Positions 18,134-27,014 of a DNA stretch of 64,000 bases are shown here, piece after piece. Position 1 is the stretch's first letter. Each line of letters starts with the position of its first letter. A program made the position numbers and the translations under genes. A model generated the notes under the pieces. That model saw nothing but the letters and a program-made list of their open reading frames with translations. It searched no databases and was not told the DNA's origin. Origin of the DNA: JBKCUI01 sp052161605. Lineage in GTDB: Bacteria > Planctomycetota > Planctomycetia > Pirellulales > Pirellulaceae. Location: assembly GCA_052161605.1 (NCBI GenBank), contig CP197409.1; one strand, 5' to 3'.

Positions 18134-19143
18134 GCGAGCTGATTCTGTTCACCTCGGAGGATGGTGCGACGCAGATGCATCTGCGAGTCGAGCAAGGCAC
18201 CATCTGGTTGACCCAACTAGAGATCGCCGATCTTTTTCAAACCACCAAGCAAAATGTATCTTTGCACGCCAAGAACATCCTGGAAGAGGGGGAGTTGCGG
18301 GAGGTTTCAGTTGTCAAGGAATCCTTGACAACTGCCGCAGACGGCAAGAAATACTCGACAAAACTCTACAATTTGGACCTGATCCTGGCGATTGGCTATC
18401 GCGTTCGCTCCCCGCGTGGTACTCAGTTTCGCCAGTGGGCCACGACGCACCTGCGGGAATTCCTGGTCAAGGGATTCGTGATGGATGACCAGCGACTGAA
18501 GGACCCGAAGGGCTGGGATTACTTTGACGAGCTGCTGGCACGCATTCGCGAGATTCGAGCCTCCGAGAAGCGTTTCTACCAAAAGGTCCGGGAGCTGTTT
18601 GCGCTCAGTAGCGACTACTCCGCCGACGATTCCTCCACACAGCTTTTCTTCGCCGAAGCGCAGAACAAACTGCACTTCGCAGCGACCGGACAGACAGCGG
18701 CTGAAATCATCGTCAGCCGCGCCAATCCAAATGAGGCGAACATGTCGCTGACGAATTGGAGTGGCAGCCGAGTTCGCAAGCATGATGTGATCATTGCGAA
18801 GAACTATTTGACTGAAGACGAGATCGACACGCTGAATCGCTTGGTCGTCATCTTCCTCGAGCAGGCCGAACTACGGGTCAAGCAGCGCAAGGACTTGACG
18901 CTTGAGTTTTGGCGCAAAAACGTGGACGACTTACTTCGCTTTAATGACAAGCCTGTGCTTGATGGCCCTGGGAAAGTCAGCCGCGAGGATATGACTCGGA
19001 TTGCATACGAACGCTACGAAGCATTCGATGCTCAGCGTCGAATCACCGAGGCCGCGGCAGCCGACGCTGAAGATCTCCGCGAGATTGAAAATATCGAACA
19101 AGAGCTGAAACGAAATAAAAAGAACGATCGAGAGAGTTCCTGA
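18130..19143 (+). CDS. RhuM-family protein (virulence RhuM/DNA-binding)
   Basis: A 337-residue protein of the RhuM family. An N-terminal domain (about 1-120) has the family signature IWLTQLEIADLFQTTKQNVS, a helix-turn-helix-like segment, then YNLDLILAIGYRVRSPRGTQFRQWAT. The C-terminal half is helical and Glu/Lys-rich. It starts four bases inside the methyltransferase gene and its stop touches the helicase start (TGATG), so it is translated as part of one operon. RhuM proteins often occur beside restriction genes; their biochemical role is not established. Here it may be a DNA-binding or specificity partner. Confidence 0.88.
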   Translation: MSELILFTSEDGATQMHLRVEQGTIWLTQLEIADLFQTTKQNVSLHAKNILEEGELREVSVVKESLTTAADGKKYSTKLYNLDLILAIGYRVRSPRGTQFRQWATTHLREFLVKGFVMDDQRLKDPKGWDYFDELLARIREIRASEKRFYQKVRELFALSSDYSADDSSTQLFFAEAQNKLHFAATGQTAAEIIVSRANPNEANMSLTNWSGSRVRKHDVIIAKNYLTEDEIDTLNRLVVIFLEQAELRVKQRKDLTLEFWRKNVDDLLRFNDKPVLDGPGKVSREDMTRIAYERYEAFDAQRRITEAAAADAEDLREIENIEQELKRNKKNDRESS

Positions 19144-21218
19144 TGAACCAGCCCAAACCCAAAACAATGCCTGGCGTAAGTGTGAGCTACGCCGGAAATG
19201 GCAAGTCGATCATATCGAACGCGATGGGCATGCGTGCCATGCAGCAGCGAGTGTGGCAGTTTCGTGGCGAGCAGTATTTGCTGCTGAAGTCGCCGCCAGC
19301 GTCAGGCAAGAGTCGAGCGCTCATGTTCGTGGCTCTCGACAAGTTGCACCGCCAAAACCTGAAGCAGGTGATCGTGGTCGTACCTGAAAAGTCGATTGGT
19401 GCGAGCTTTGGCAACACTCAGCTCGCCAAGGATGGTTTCTTCACCGACTGGACTGTCGCTCCACAATGGAACCTTTGCAACGCGCCTGGTACCGACGGTG
19501 GGAAGGTTGAAGCTCTGGGGCGTTTTCTGGCTTCTGAGGATCGCTTGTTGGTGTGTACTCATGCCACCTTCCGATTTGCTTTCGAGCGGTTTGGTGTTGA
19601 AGCCTTTGATGATCGCCTGATTGCCGTCGACGAGTTCCATCACGTATCGGTGAGTGACGACAATCGGCTCGGTGAGTTCGTGCGACAATTGATCGAACGC
19701 GACAAGACCCACTTGATCGCCATGACGGGCAGCTACTTTCGTGGCGACGCTGCAGCCGTGCTGATGCCTGAAGATGAACGCCGCTTCGTAACAGTGACGT
19801 ACACCTACTACGAACAGCTCAGCGGATACAAGCACCTTAAGCAATTGGATATCGGGTACTACTTCTACTCTGGTAGTTACCTGGACGACTTGCCAAAGGT
19901 TCTCGACGAGAATGAGAAGACGATCATCCATATCCCGAACGTCAACAGCCGCGAAAGTACGCAAGACAAGCACAAGGAAGTTGAGCACATCCTGGAGACC
20001 TTAGGTGAATGGCTCGGGACTGATGATGCCACCGGGTTCCAGCTTGTGAAAACTTCGACGGGGCGAGTTCTCCGAATCGCGGATTTGGTCGATGACGAAC
20101 CGATCAAACGCGAGAAGGTGGCGGCCGCACTACGCGATCCAGTAGGCCGCGAAACTCGAGATCATGTCGACATCATTATCGCTCTGGGGATGGCTAAAGA
20201 GGGTTTCGATTGGATTTGGTGCGAACATGCTCTGACCATCGGTTACCGCAGTAGCTTGACTGAAATCGTGCAAATCATCGGTCGAGCGACACGTGATGCT
20301 GTTGGCAAGACGAGAGCCAGGTTTACCAACTTGATTGCCGAACCTGACGCGGGTGAACAAGCTGTTACCGAAGCAGTCAACGATACGCTCAAGGCGATCG
20401 CCGCCAGCTTGCTGATGGAACAAGTGCTTGCACCCCGATTTGAGTTCCGTCCAAAGACGCCAGCAAACGGTCCGAACGGCCCCAACACCCCCAGCGGTCC
20501 TCAACCTGGATTGGACTACGGAGCTGACGGGTACGATGCTGGCGGCTGCAATGTTGGCGTGGACCCGGCAACTGGCGGTGTTCAGATCGAGATCAATGGG
20601 CTTGTTGAACCCGAGAGTGACGAAGCCACTAGAATCTGTCGCGAGGACCTCAACGAGGTTTTGGCTTCCTTTGTTCAGGACACTCGCACGGTCCAGGATG
20701 GCTTGTTCAACGATGAACTTCCACCACAGGAAACAACGCAGCAGCGAATGGGGAAGATCATTCGCGACAAATACCCAGACTTGTCAGAGCAAGATCAAGA
20801 GGCGATCCGACAGCGAGCGGTTGCTGCTCTCAATCTGATTCAGATGGGTGGCAAGAAAGCGAGCGGAAGCGGCGCGACATCGAACACGGCGCTGATCGAT
20901 GGAATTCGCCGCTATGTAACCGATGTGCGAGATTTAAACGTCGATTTAATCGATTCGATCAATCCCTTCGGCGAGGCGTACAACATTCTCGCCAAGACGA
21001 TGAACGAAGAGCGACTTCGCCAAGTCCAGTCAGCGATCGCTGGCCGGCGAGTTCAGCTGACACCCGAAGAGGCTCGCGATCTGGCGAAGCGGGCCTTGAA
21101 GTTCAAGAACGAACGCGGTCGACTGCCTTCGATCACCAGCCAAGATGCGTGGGAGCGACGCATGGCAGAGGGCATCGCATTCCTGGCGCGAATGAAACAG
21201 GAGAAGGCAAGTGGCTAA
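19143..21218 (+). CDS. DEAD/DEAH-box (superfamily 2) helicase of restriction-like operon
   Basis: A 691-residue protein with two RecA-like domains. Walker A is SPPASGKSR at about residues 50-58, motif II DEFHH at about 163, a motif III-like MTGSYFRGD near 193-201, and motif VI QIIGRATRD at about 377-385. The region after about 430 is a Pro/Gly-rich linker and a helical C-terminal domain of unknown function. The motif set resembles type III restriction helicase subunits, which translocate on DNA using ATP. No nuclease motif is evident in this chain; the GIY-YIG protein encoded next overlaps it by eight bases and could supply cleavage. Confidence 0.88.
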   Translation: MNQPKPKTMPGVSVSYAGNGKSIISNAMGMRAMQQRVWQFRGEQYLLLKSPPASGKSRALMFVALDKLHRQNLKQVIVVVPEKSIGASFGNTQLAKDGFFTDWTVAPQWNLCNAPGTDGGKVEALGRFLASEDRLLVCTHATFRFAFERFGVEAFDDRLIAVDEFHHVSVSDDNRLGEFVRQLIERDKTHLIAMTGSYFRGDAAAVLMPEDERRFVTVTYTYYEQLSGYKHLKQLDIGYYFYSGSYLDDLPKVLDENEKTIIHIPNVNSRESTQDKHKEVEHILETLGEWLGTDDATGFQLVKTSTGRVLRIADLVDDEPIKREKVAAALRDPVGRETRDHVDIIIALGMAKEGFDWIWCEHALTIGYRSSLTEIVQIIGRATRDAVGKTRARFTNLIAEPDAGEQAVTEAVNDTLKAIAASLLMEQVLAPRFEFRPKTPANGPNGPNTPSGPQPGLDYGADGYDAGGCNVGVDPATGGVQIEINGLVEPESDEATRICREDLNEVLASFVQDTRTVQDGLFNDELPPQETTQQRMGKIIRDKYPDLSEQDQEAIRQRAVAALNLIQMGGKKASGSGATSNTALIDGIRRYVTDVRDLNVDLIDSINPFGEAYNILAKTMNEERLRQVQSAIAGRRVQLTPEEARDLAKRALKFKNERGRLPSITSQDAWERRMAEGIAFLARMKQEKASG

Positions 21219-22467
21219 AAAGAAGACGAAGGAAGCAGCATTTACGGATGACGATGATGCGCTTTTGGCTGAGCTTGGTGTTGAGACCGAAATCAAGCAG
21301 GATCAGACCTACACAGCCAAGCAAGAGCGGATCATCGCAGGGTTCGAAGACATTCAGCGGTTCTTTCGAGAGCACGAACGGCTTCCTCAGCACGGTGAAG
21401 GCCGAGATATATTCGAACGCTTATACGCAGTTCGGCTAGACCGAATTCGCGGCAATGCCGAGTGCTTGGACCTTCTGAGGCCCATGGATGCTGACGGATT
21501 ACTGACAGATCGCGTCAGTGAGCCATCCGAAGAGTACGAGCTGGACAGCGACGACGAACTCTTGGAAGCACTTGGCGTTAGCCCCGAAGACAATGATATC
21601 ACGACGATGAAACACGTTCGTTCGGCTGCCGAGCGGAATGCCGAGCGAAATGTTCCAGAAGAGGTTGCCCAGCGCAAGCCGTGCGAAGACTTTGACGCTT
21701 TTCGGCTGGACTTCGAAGCCGTTCAGGCAGATCTTGAAACCGGCCGTCAATCGACCGAGTTGTTCAAGACCAGCAGTCGATCTCAAATACGCAAGGGCGA
21801 CTGGTTTATCGTCGATGGCCAGAAGGCGCTGGTTGCAGAAACAGGCGAATGGTTCACTCCTGAGCACGGCGAACGAGATCGACGCCTGCGAGTCATCTTC
21901 GACAATGGTACCGAGTCAGACTTATTACTTCGTTCATTGCGACGAGCGTTGAACAAAGACGAAAACAGCCGGCGAATCGTACCGCAACAACCCGAGACCG
22001 AAGAAGACTTTAGCGACCTAGGCCCACTCTTCTCCAATGTCATGGAAGATGGCGACTGCGAGTCTGGTGCGATCTACGTGGCACGAAGTCTCTCCGATAA
22101 TCCGTTTGTGCAAGAGAACTGCGAACTGCTCCATAAGATCGGACTCACCACCGGCGATCCCGAGAAGCGAGTGTCCAACGCCAGAAAGGAAACGACGTAT
22201 CTCTTCGCCGCGGTAGAGTTGGTAGCGGTTTATCGGTTAGCGAACATCAACTGCAAAGCGTTCGAATCGCTGCTCCACAAGTTCCTCGCACGCGCTCGTA
22301 TTGACCTAGCGTTGGCCGATCGATTCGGCGGCAAAGTGCAGCCAAGGGAATGGTTCCTCGTTCCACTGCCGGTGATCGAAGAAGTTGTCGAGCGGATCAA
22401 GGATGGCTCGATCAGTAACTATGTGTTTGATGTCGAAACAGCCAGCATGAAGCGACGGGGAAAGTAG
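21211..22467 (+). CDS. GIY-YIG nuclease-domain protein (T5orf172-like), last gene of operon
   Basis: A 418-residue protein. The C-terminal third (about 283-400) carries a GIY-YIG/T5orf172 domain: GAIYVARSLSDN near 286, then KIGLTTGDPEKRVSNARKET near 309-328, with the Tyr, the Gly and the Arg of the family visible. LLHKFLARARIDL holds the usual conserved Phe and basic residues, and the Glu of the active site could be the one in AFESLLHKF. The N-terminal half is acidic and helical (EERIIAG, DSDDELLEALGV). It overlaps the helicase gene by eight bases. It is the likely DNA-cutting subunit, a hypothesis from the domain alone. Confidence 0.82.
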   Translation: MAKKKTKEAAFTDDDDALLAELGVETEIKQDQTYTAKQERIIAGFEDIQRFFREHERLPQHGEGRDIFERLYAVRLDRIRGNAECLDLLRPMDADGLLTDRVSEPSEEYELDSDDELLEALGVSPEDNDITTMKHVRSAAERNAERNVPEEVAQRKPCEDFDAFRLDFEAVQADLETGRQSTELFKTSSRSQIRKGDWFIVDGQKALVAETGEWFTPEHGERDRRLRVIFDNGTESDLLLRSLRRALNKDENSRRIVPQQPETEEDFSDLGPLFSNVMEDGDCESGAIYVARSLSDNPFVQENCELLHKIGLTTGDPEKRVSNARKETTYLFAAVELVAVYRLANINCKAFESLLHKFLARARIDLALADRFGGKVQPREWFLVPLPVIEEVVERIKDGSISNYVFDVETASMKRRGK

Positions 22468-22492
22468 ATGCAGAACGGTACCTTCAGATAAT

Positions 22493-22548
22493 CGAATAAC
22501 CCCGAGGCTCTCTGACGACTCTCCGACGCCCTCGGGCCAGGTTATTCG
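22493..22548 (+). terminator. Large inverted repeat after the restriction-like operon
   Basis: Two nested stems: CGAATAACC (22493-22501) pairs with GGTTATTCG (22540-22548), and CCCGAGG (22501-22507) pairs with CCTCGGG (22530-22536). It begins 26 bases after the GIY-YIG stop. There is no long T tract after it, so it could be a terminator, a 3' stabilising hairpin or a recombination site. Confidence 0.5.
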
Positions 22549-22617
22549 CCAGAACCGCCAAAGAGCCATAACCCAGCCGAGTGACAAAAGGCGAGTTTCG
22601 CGAGGTGTCGGTTCCAC

Positions 22618-22904
22618 TCAACTCTACCAACCCCGTCAAACTTTGTTTGACCACCGGGTTAAGTACTTAAGCCGGCGATGGTGTAATGCACTTTCGCCGG
22701 CTTTTTTTGTTTTTCCGCCAGGTATTTACAAGGGCAATCGCACTTTGCCCTTACCTCAGGCAGATCTCTGGAGCTCCAAGTAGAGACTCTCTATCCGACA
22801 GCCCCGGCCACCTCGGAGAGAGCCCGATCCCCCCCAATCTCACGCTCTCAAGTCTCTCTGACCTTCAGCTTATGTGATTTTTCCGCTCCGAGAGACTCCC
22901 TAAA
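22618..22904. repeat. 287-bp direct repeat, left copy
   Basis: This segment recurs at 26181-26467 with the same length and six substitutions by eye. It contains a small hairpin GTCAAA/TTTGAC (22635-22651), a strong terminator (22670-22709), a hairpin AAGGGCAA/TTGCCCTT and a run of CTCTC/GAGAG inverted segments, so a structured RNA is possible. It also shares a 24-base downstream tract (22991-23014) with the other copy at nearly equal distance. It bounds the recombinase-AbiE cassette on the left. Confidence 0.95.
22670..22709 (+). terminator. Rho-independent terminator in left repeat copy
   Basis: Stem AGCCGGCGA (22670-22678) pairs with TCGCCGGCT (22694-22702), followed by seven T in a row. 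It is a textbook intrinsic terminator on the plus strand and probably ends transcription of the restriction-like operon. Confidence 0.85.
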
Positions 22905-23059
22905 TTGGCTCCTAAAAAACCACTTTTGCCATCGGAAAATGCAATTGCTGTCCCAAGTCGATCACTGGTTCGCGGATGATCTGGAGATTTGGTTTGGTCC
23001 GGTTCGGTAGGTTGCATGCATCGGAAGTGGTCCGTCAGGTTATCTGCTACGGAGATTCG

Positions 23060-24373
23060 CTAGTTCGTTGTTTCGAGACCGGGATTTCCGTCATCCGTTT
23101 GAGTCTCATTTGGCTTAAACTCGGCAACAGCTTCTGGTTTGATCTCGATCGTCACTTGGCCGGTGCTGTGAGTGTATACAACCCTCAGAATGGTCTGCGG
23201 TAATCGCTTTTGGCGTTGACGCTCATTCAATTGGCACCATTTTTCGCGCATCGCAATCGGAATTTCGGATTTCGGGTCATCCCTATTTACGATAGCACTA
23301 GCGATAAACTGTTCTAGCCAATACGCCCCCACATTGACTCCCGGACAGCGCGGCTTACCACCGCTATCGGAACGACAACGATAGTAGATGTAACGAATCG
23401 GACCGTGGTGCGAGATACTGGTACTCATCGGTCGATTGCACTGACCACAGATGAGCTTGCCAGAAAGGTATGAGGAAACACGGGAACTTGGATCAGTCTT
23501 CTTGCGCGGTTTGGTTGCGATTCTCCTTCTACTAGCCAACATGTTTTGGACTTCATTGAACACCGGGACGCTTATGATCGCTTGATGTGCTCCCGGCAAA
23601 GTAGAACTGCCATTGCGAATCTCACCGATGTAGACTCGATTGTTGAGAAGCTTCAGGATTCGCCGAGCCGTCCATTTTCCTGTCTCACCTTTCTGATCTG
23701 GCCAGCATTGCAAGTTAGCCAATCCGGCTAAGTCGCTAGGGCGACTTCCGCCTGCGGCCAACGCGAAGAAATCGTGTACCCTGCGAGCTTGCTCTTCGTC
23801 TACAACTAACTGTTTGGTCGCAGGATCTGTTCGATAACCAAACGGAACGCGACCCGCGACGCGTTTCCCATCACGTTTGTAAGCAGCCCGCATGTCCGCC
23901 ATTCGCTCTTTCGTCAGGTCAAGCTGAAACTCATTGGCAGCCGCTATGATGTTGGCCATCAACCGCCCCGTAGCGCTGTCGTTGAAGCTTGAATCATTCA
24001 CTACGGCTAGCGACACACTATGCCTTTCGAAAAGATTCAGCAGGTGTTGGAAGTGAGCCATCCTTCTGGTAAGTCTATCAAGGCTGTAGACAACCAATCG
24101 TCGGACTTCTCCCATTTCTATGGCAGCTATCAATTGAGACAACTGCGGGCGATCGAGGGTTTCGCTGGAGTACCCCTCATCGGAATAAACCTGAGTAATA
24201 TTCCAGTTTCTGCTGGCAGCGAGTTCCCGACACATGTCGATCTGGCTTTCGCAAGAACTATAAACAATACCTCGCACGCGTGACTGACGCGCGTAAATCG
24301 CCGCCGCGAGCTTATGAACCGAGCATTCTGTCTCAGACGCATCGCTGTTTTCGTTGGAGTCTCGCTCTTCCAC
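23060..24373 (-). CDS. Large serine recombinase (resolvase/integrase)
   Basis: A 437-residue serine recombinase. The catalytic Ser is S31 in IYARQSRVRG, with Arg residues in LVVYSLDRLTRR near 100. The recombinase domain follows (GRVPFGYRTDP near 185), then a zinc-ribbon-like stretch (LICGQCNRPM near 325, then RPRC-type GKPRCPG). It would cut and rejoin DNA at short att sites. It is convergent with the 287-bp repeat on its downstream side and sits beside an AbiE pair. It is divergent in sequence from the recombinase at 27477-29039, so each repeat copy has its own recombinase. Confidence 0.92.
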   Translation of the reverse strand: MEERDSNENSDASETECSVHKLAAAIYARQSRVRGIVYSSCESQIDMCRELAASRNWNITQVYSDEGYSSETLDRPQLSQLIAAIEMGEVRRLVVYSLDRLTRRMAHFQHLLNLFERHSVSLAVVNDSSFNDSATGRLMANIIAAANEFQLDLTKERMADMRAAYKRDGKRVAGRVPFGYRTDPATKQLVVDEEQARRVHDFFALAAGGSRPSDLAGLANLQCWPDQKGETGKWTARRILKLLNNRVYIGEIRNGSSTLPGAHQAIISVPVFNEVQNMLASRRRIATKPRKKTDPSSRVSSYLSGKLICGQCNRPMSTSISHHGPIRYIYYRCRSDSGGKPRCPGVNVGAYWLEQFIASAIVNRDDPKSEIPIAMREKWCQLNERQRQKRLPQTILRVVYTHSTGQVTIEIKPEAVAEFKPNETQTDDGNPGLETTN

Positions 24374-24476
24374 AAGTGCTTACCAATTGGATCAATTCTC
24401 GAAGAAATCGAACAAAGGCAAACATTATAGCCATAAAGCAGGTTTAGAACTTGCGTGGTAGCAGGTGACCGAGTGA

Positions 24477-25391
24477 TTAAAAATGATGGGAGGACCATGG
24501 GCCTCCCGAAGCCCATCTTGACGTGAAGTTTTGCTTACAAGAAACAGCATGGACTAACGGCAACAGAAAATCCTGAATCTCACGTACCATATCTGAAAAT
24601 GAATCGGGTGCACCGGTCAGCTTTGACTTGCGAACAAACGCAGTCCACTGAGTTTGCTTAATCGAGTCTTCAAGGAACTGAGGCGAGAAAACGAACGGTT
24701 CGGAATTGATTATCGTGCCTCGATTCGCAAATGTCCTTTCAATTGCAAGGCGGAGAATCTCGCCATCAAACTCAAATTGACGTAATAGTATATGGATGTC
24801 GTAGAAGTCCTTCATGCGACTATTGAGTTGCCCTAGCTTGATCATGGCCTCAAACTTTTCAGCGATTACCGTCTCTTTGGGATAGCCTTTCATGCGTGGC
24901 GTTTGAAAATCGAGCATGGTCGGATAATCAATCATGGTCGCGGTCGGGTAGATTACATCGCCAAAACCGATATCGATTTGCATGGGCAAACGCGCATTCT
25001 GAATCATGGCCACAAAAGTTACTCGGACTCCTGAGTACTCGGCATTCTCTTTGATGATCGCCCCGTGAACCGAGTCGCTGAGAAACTCAACGCCATCGGA
25101 TTCGACGGTTTGTCGGCATACTTCTTTGATCATGTCCGACATCGCATCCACGGAATTCTCGGCGCGAGCCAGCAGATCGATGTCGCGAGTCGCTCTCGAC
25201 TGAGGCGTTCCCCAGACCGTAAACATCAACGCGCCCTTCAGAACAAACCGATCTGCGTATTCGGACTGCGAAAGCCGAAATAGAAATCGCTCCATGACGA
25301 AATACTGCATCAACTCTTGAAGGGGGCGACCAGACCGTTTCGCGAGATTCTCTAGTTGCCCACGTACCGAAGCCGGTATGTCGCGAGTCAT
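24477..25391 (-). CDS. AbiEii-like nucleotidyltransferase toxin
   Basis: A 304-residue protein with the nucleotidyltransferase core of the AbiEii/MenT group. It shows VLKGALMF near residue 53, then ATRDIDLLARA near 67-78 with the paired Asp residues, followed by a helical C-terminal half. Family members block growth by modifying RNA. Its ATG overlaps the upstream AbiEi stop by four bases. The cassette is probably a type IV toxin-antitoxin that can cause abortive infection. Confidence 0.85.
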   Translation of the reverse strand: MTRDIPASVRGQLENLAKRSGRPLQELMQYFVMERFLFRLSQSEYADRFVLKGALMFTVWGTPQSRATRDIDLLARAENSVDAMSDMIKEVCRQTVESDGVEFLSDSVHGAIIKENAEYSGVRVTFVAMIQNARLPMQIDIGFGDVIYPTATMIDYPTMLDFQTPRMKGYPKETVIAEKFEAMIKLGQLNSRMKDFYDIHILLRQFEFDGEILRLAIERTFANRGTIINSEPFVFSPQFLEDSIKQTQWTAFVRKSKLTGAPDSFSDMVREIQDFLLPLVHAVSCKQNFTSRWASGGPWSSHHF

Positions 25392-26005
25392 AGAAGCGCC
25401 TCCAGATAGGGACGCATCGTTTTGGCAACTCTTAGCTTTGTCGCATACTCCATGATCAGATCGACTTTCACATTACCTTGCGCCATGTAGAGCTTGAGAG
25501 CTTCGATCGCGACATCGAGCCCTACTTCATTGCGCCGGCTAAAGCAATCTGCGAGAGTCTTCTCACGAGAGTACACGGATACCGTTTTGCCATCGACCGC
25601 GTGTTTCTCAATTCCCGTTCTAAATGCCACATCGGTCAGACGCGAGACGCGAATGGGCGGAAAATCCAGTCTTGGCGGTTCGCTGTTTCGCGGAATCGCG
25701 ATCCAAACTTCATGTGGAATCTGGGTAGTCAGTTCATGGTAGGAAAGCGCAGAAACAAGATAGATCACCGCATGCGGAATTTTGGCCGCCACTGTCACCA
25801 AGTCCGATTGGCTTGGCGGAGCCATTTCAGCTAACCGATAGAGACCTCGGGCCATTTGTACTACGAGCCCAGAATCTCGCATCGAGTAGAGAGTGTTTCT
25901 AGTGATACCGCCTCGCAGGACATCGGACATTCGCATGATCCCGCCATGCACTCGAAATAGATCGACAGCTCGCGCAGAAGCAGTAATTGGAGCAGGGTGA
26001 AGCAC
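25388..26005 (-). CDS. AbiEi-like antitoxin and repressor
   Basis: A 205-residue protein with an N-terminal winged-helix-like segment (about 10-60, RMSDVLRGGITRNTLYSMRD, ARGLYRL). The AbiEi-type C-terminal domain follows (YSREKTLADCFSRRNEVGLDV, then YATKLRVAKTMRPYLEALL). AbiEi proteins neutralise the toxin and repress the operon. A likely promoter region lies in the roughly 170 bases between its start and the right 287-bp repeat copy. Confidence 0.85.
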   Translation of the reverse strand: MLHPAPITASARAVDLFRVHGGIMRMSDVLRGGITRNTLYSMRDSGLVVQMARGLYRLAEMAPPSQSDLVTVAAKIPHAVIYLVSALSYHELTTQIPHEVWIAIPRNSEPPRLDFPPIRVSRLTDVAFRTGIEKHAVDGKTVSVYSREKTLADCFSRRNEVGLDVAIEALKLYMAQGNVKVDLIMEYATKLRVAKTMRPYLEALL

Positions 26006-26180
26006 GGTACAAAAAACCTCCCGAAGTTAAACTGTGGAGGTTATTTGTACCACGCCGCAGAAAGAAGTCAAGTTTTTGCCGACTCGGGGCGACGACCTCT
26101 AATGTGCATTAAAGCGACACAAGGGCGGTTTCTACGCCATTGGTCATAACCTCGCGGTAAGTAATGAGTCAGCCCGAATT

Positions 26181-26467
26181 TCAACTCTACCAACCCCGTC
26201 AAACTTTGTTTGACCACCGGGTTAAGTACTTAAGCCGGCGATGGTGTAATGCACTTTCGCCGGCTTTTTTTGTTTTTCCGCCAGGCTTTTACAAGGGCAA
26301 TCGCACTTTGCCCTTACCTCAGGCAGATCTCTGGGCTTCCAAGTAGAGACTCTCTATCCGACAGCCCCGGCCACCTCGGAGAGAGCCCGATACCCCCCAA
26401 TCTCACGCTCTCAAGTCTCTCTGACCTTCAGCTTATGTGATTTTTCCGCTCCGAGAGACTCCCTAAA
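26181..26467. repeat. 287-bp direct repeat, right copy
   Basis: Counterpart of 22618-22904, about 98 percent identical by eye. The downstream 24-base shared tract lies at 26555-26578. Between repeat and tract the two copies differ completely; only this copy holds the 28-bp phage promoter-like motif. It marks the right edge of the recombinase-AbiE cassette and the left edge of the DUF2924-recombinase unit. Confidence 0.95.
26233..26272 (+). terminator. Rho-independent terminator in right repeat copy
   Basis: Same AGCCGGCGA/TCGCCGGCT stem and T run as in the left copy (stem arms 26233-26241 and 26257-26265). It would insulate the following recombinase operon from upstream transcription. Confidence 0.85.
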
Positions 26468-26511
26468 GACCGCCCCAAAACGGCCGTTTAAGCCTACAAA
26501 AAATCATTCTG

Positions 26512-26539
26512 TGGGACGTCGTTCAGACAAATTGCATAG
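26512..26539 (+). promoter_or_regulatory. Phage module promoter-like motif, copy A
   Basis: TGGGACGTCGTT, seven bases, then AATTGCATAG, about 70 bases upstream of the gene at 26609. The same 28-base layout with identical spacing recurs at 35712-35739 and 54942-54969. It could act as a promoter with GGGACG and ATAG(A/T)T spaced by 17 bases. It precedes the DUF2924-recombinase operon. Confidence 0.6.
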
Positions 26540-26608
26540 ATATCTCAGGGAAGCGGTTTGGTCCGGTTCGGTAGGTTGAATGCGATTAAACAAGCCTAAG
26601 GAGGTTAT

Positions 26609-27007
26609 ATGTCTGAAATGGTCTCGCCGGCGGAGCAGGTAACGCGGGTGGCAACACTTTTGGGACGAGCGGTGCTGCGATGGAAACGCGAAAAAAAACA
26701 ATCGGCAGAAATCTCGGAAATCGGCTCAGACTCTCTACCCGAAGGCCTTGAGTTTAGTCCGGTTTCCTCGCTCTCTGTGACTGGTCAAAACAACGAGGCA
26801 ACGGGCCTCGAAGAGACCAGTTCCAAGTCCAAGACGAATTCCAACAACCATGTGCGAGGAGCAACAAACAAAGATCGCAGCCTTGATCGTCGAAGCGATC
26901 TGGCGACACGCGAACAAGCTGGTCGAGCAACAGACGGTCACATCGAAAGAGCCGACCACGCCACCAACCGCCACAACGATGCAGAGCGACAAGGAGACCG
27001 ACGATGA
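26609..27007 (+). CDS. Small hypothetical protein, first gene of the recombinase operon
   Basis: A 132-residue protein with a strong ribosome site (AAGGAGG seven bases before the ATG). The N-terminal 30 residues (MSEMVSPAEQVTRVATLLGR) look real, while the C-terminal half is low-complexity and rich in Arg, Asp and Asn. From 26850 a different frame looks more protein-like, so the reading frame may be shared or disrupted. It overlaps the DUF2924 gene by four bases. Function unknown. Confidence 0.5.
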   Translation: MSEMVSPAEQVTRVATLLGRAVLRWKREKKQSAEISEIGSDSLPEGLEFSPVSSLSVTGQNNEATGLEETSSKSKTNSNNHVRGATNKDRSLDRRSDLATREQAGRATDGHIERADHATNRHNDAERQGDRR

Positions 27008-27014
27008 GTCCTGA
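26850..27014 (+). CDS. Overlapping small ORF (54 residues) in the recombinase operon
   Basis: Starts ATG at 26850 and ends TGA at 27012-27014. The peptide begins MCEEQQTKIAALIVEAIWRH and is helical and hydrophobic in pattern, unlike the low-complexity text of the gene at 26609-27007 in the same stretch. It overlaps the start of the DUF2924 gene by 11 bases. It may be the true small gene here, or a C-terminal part of the first gene after a frameshift. Confidence 0.35.
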   Translation: MCEEQQTKIAALIVEAIWRHANKLVEQQTVTSKEPTTPPTATTMQSDKETDDES

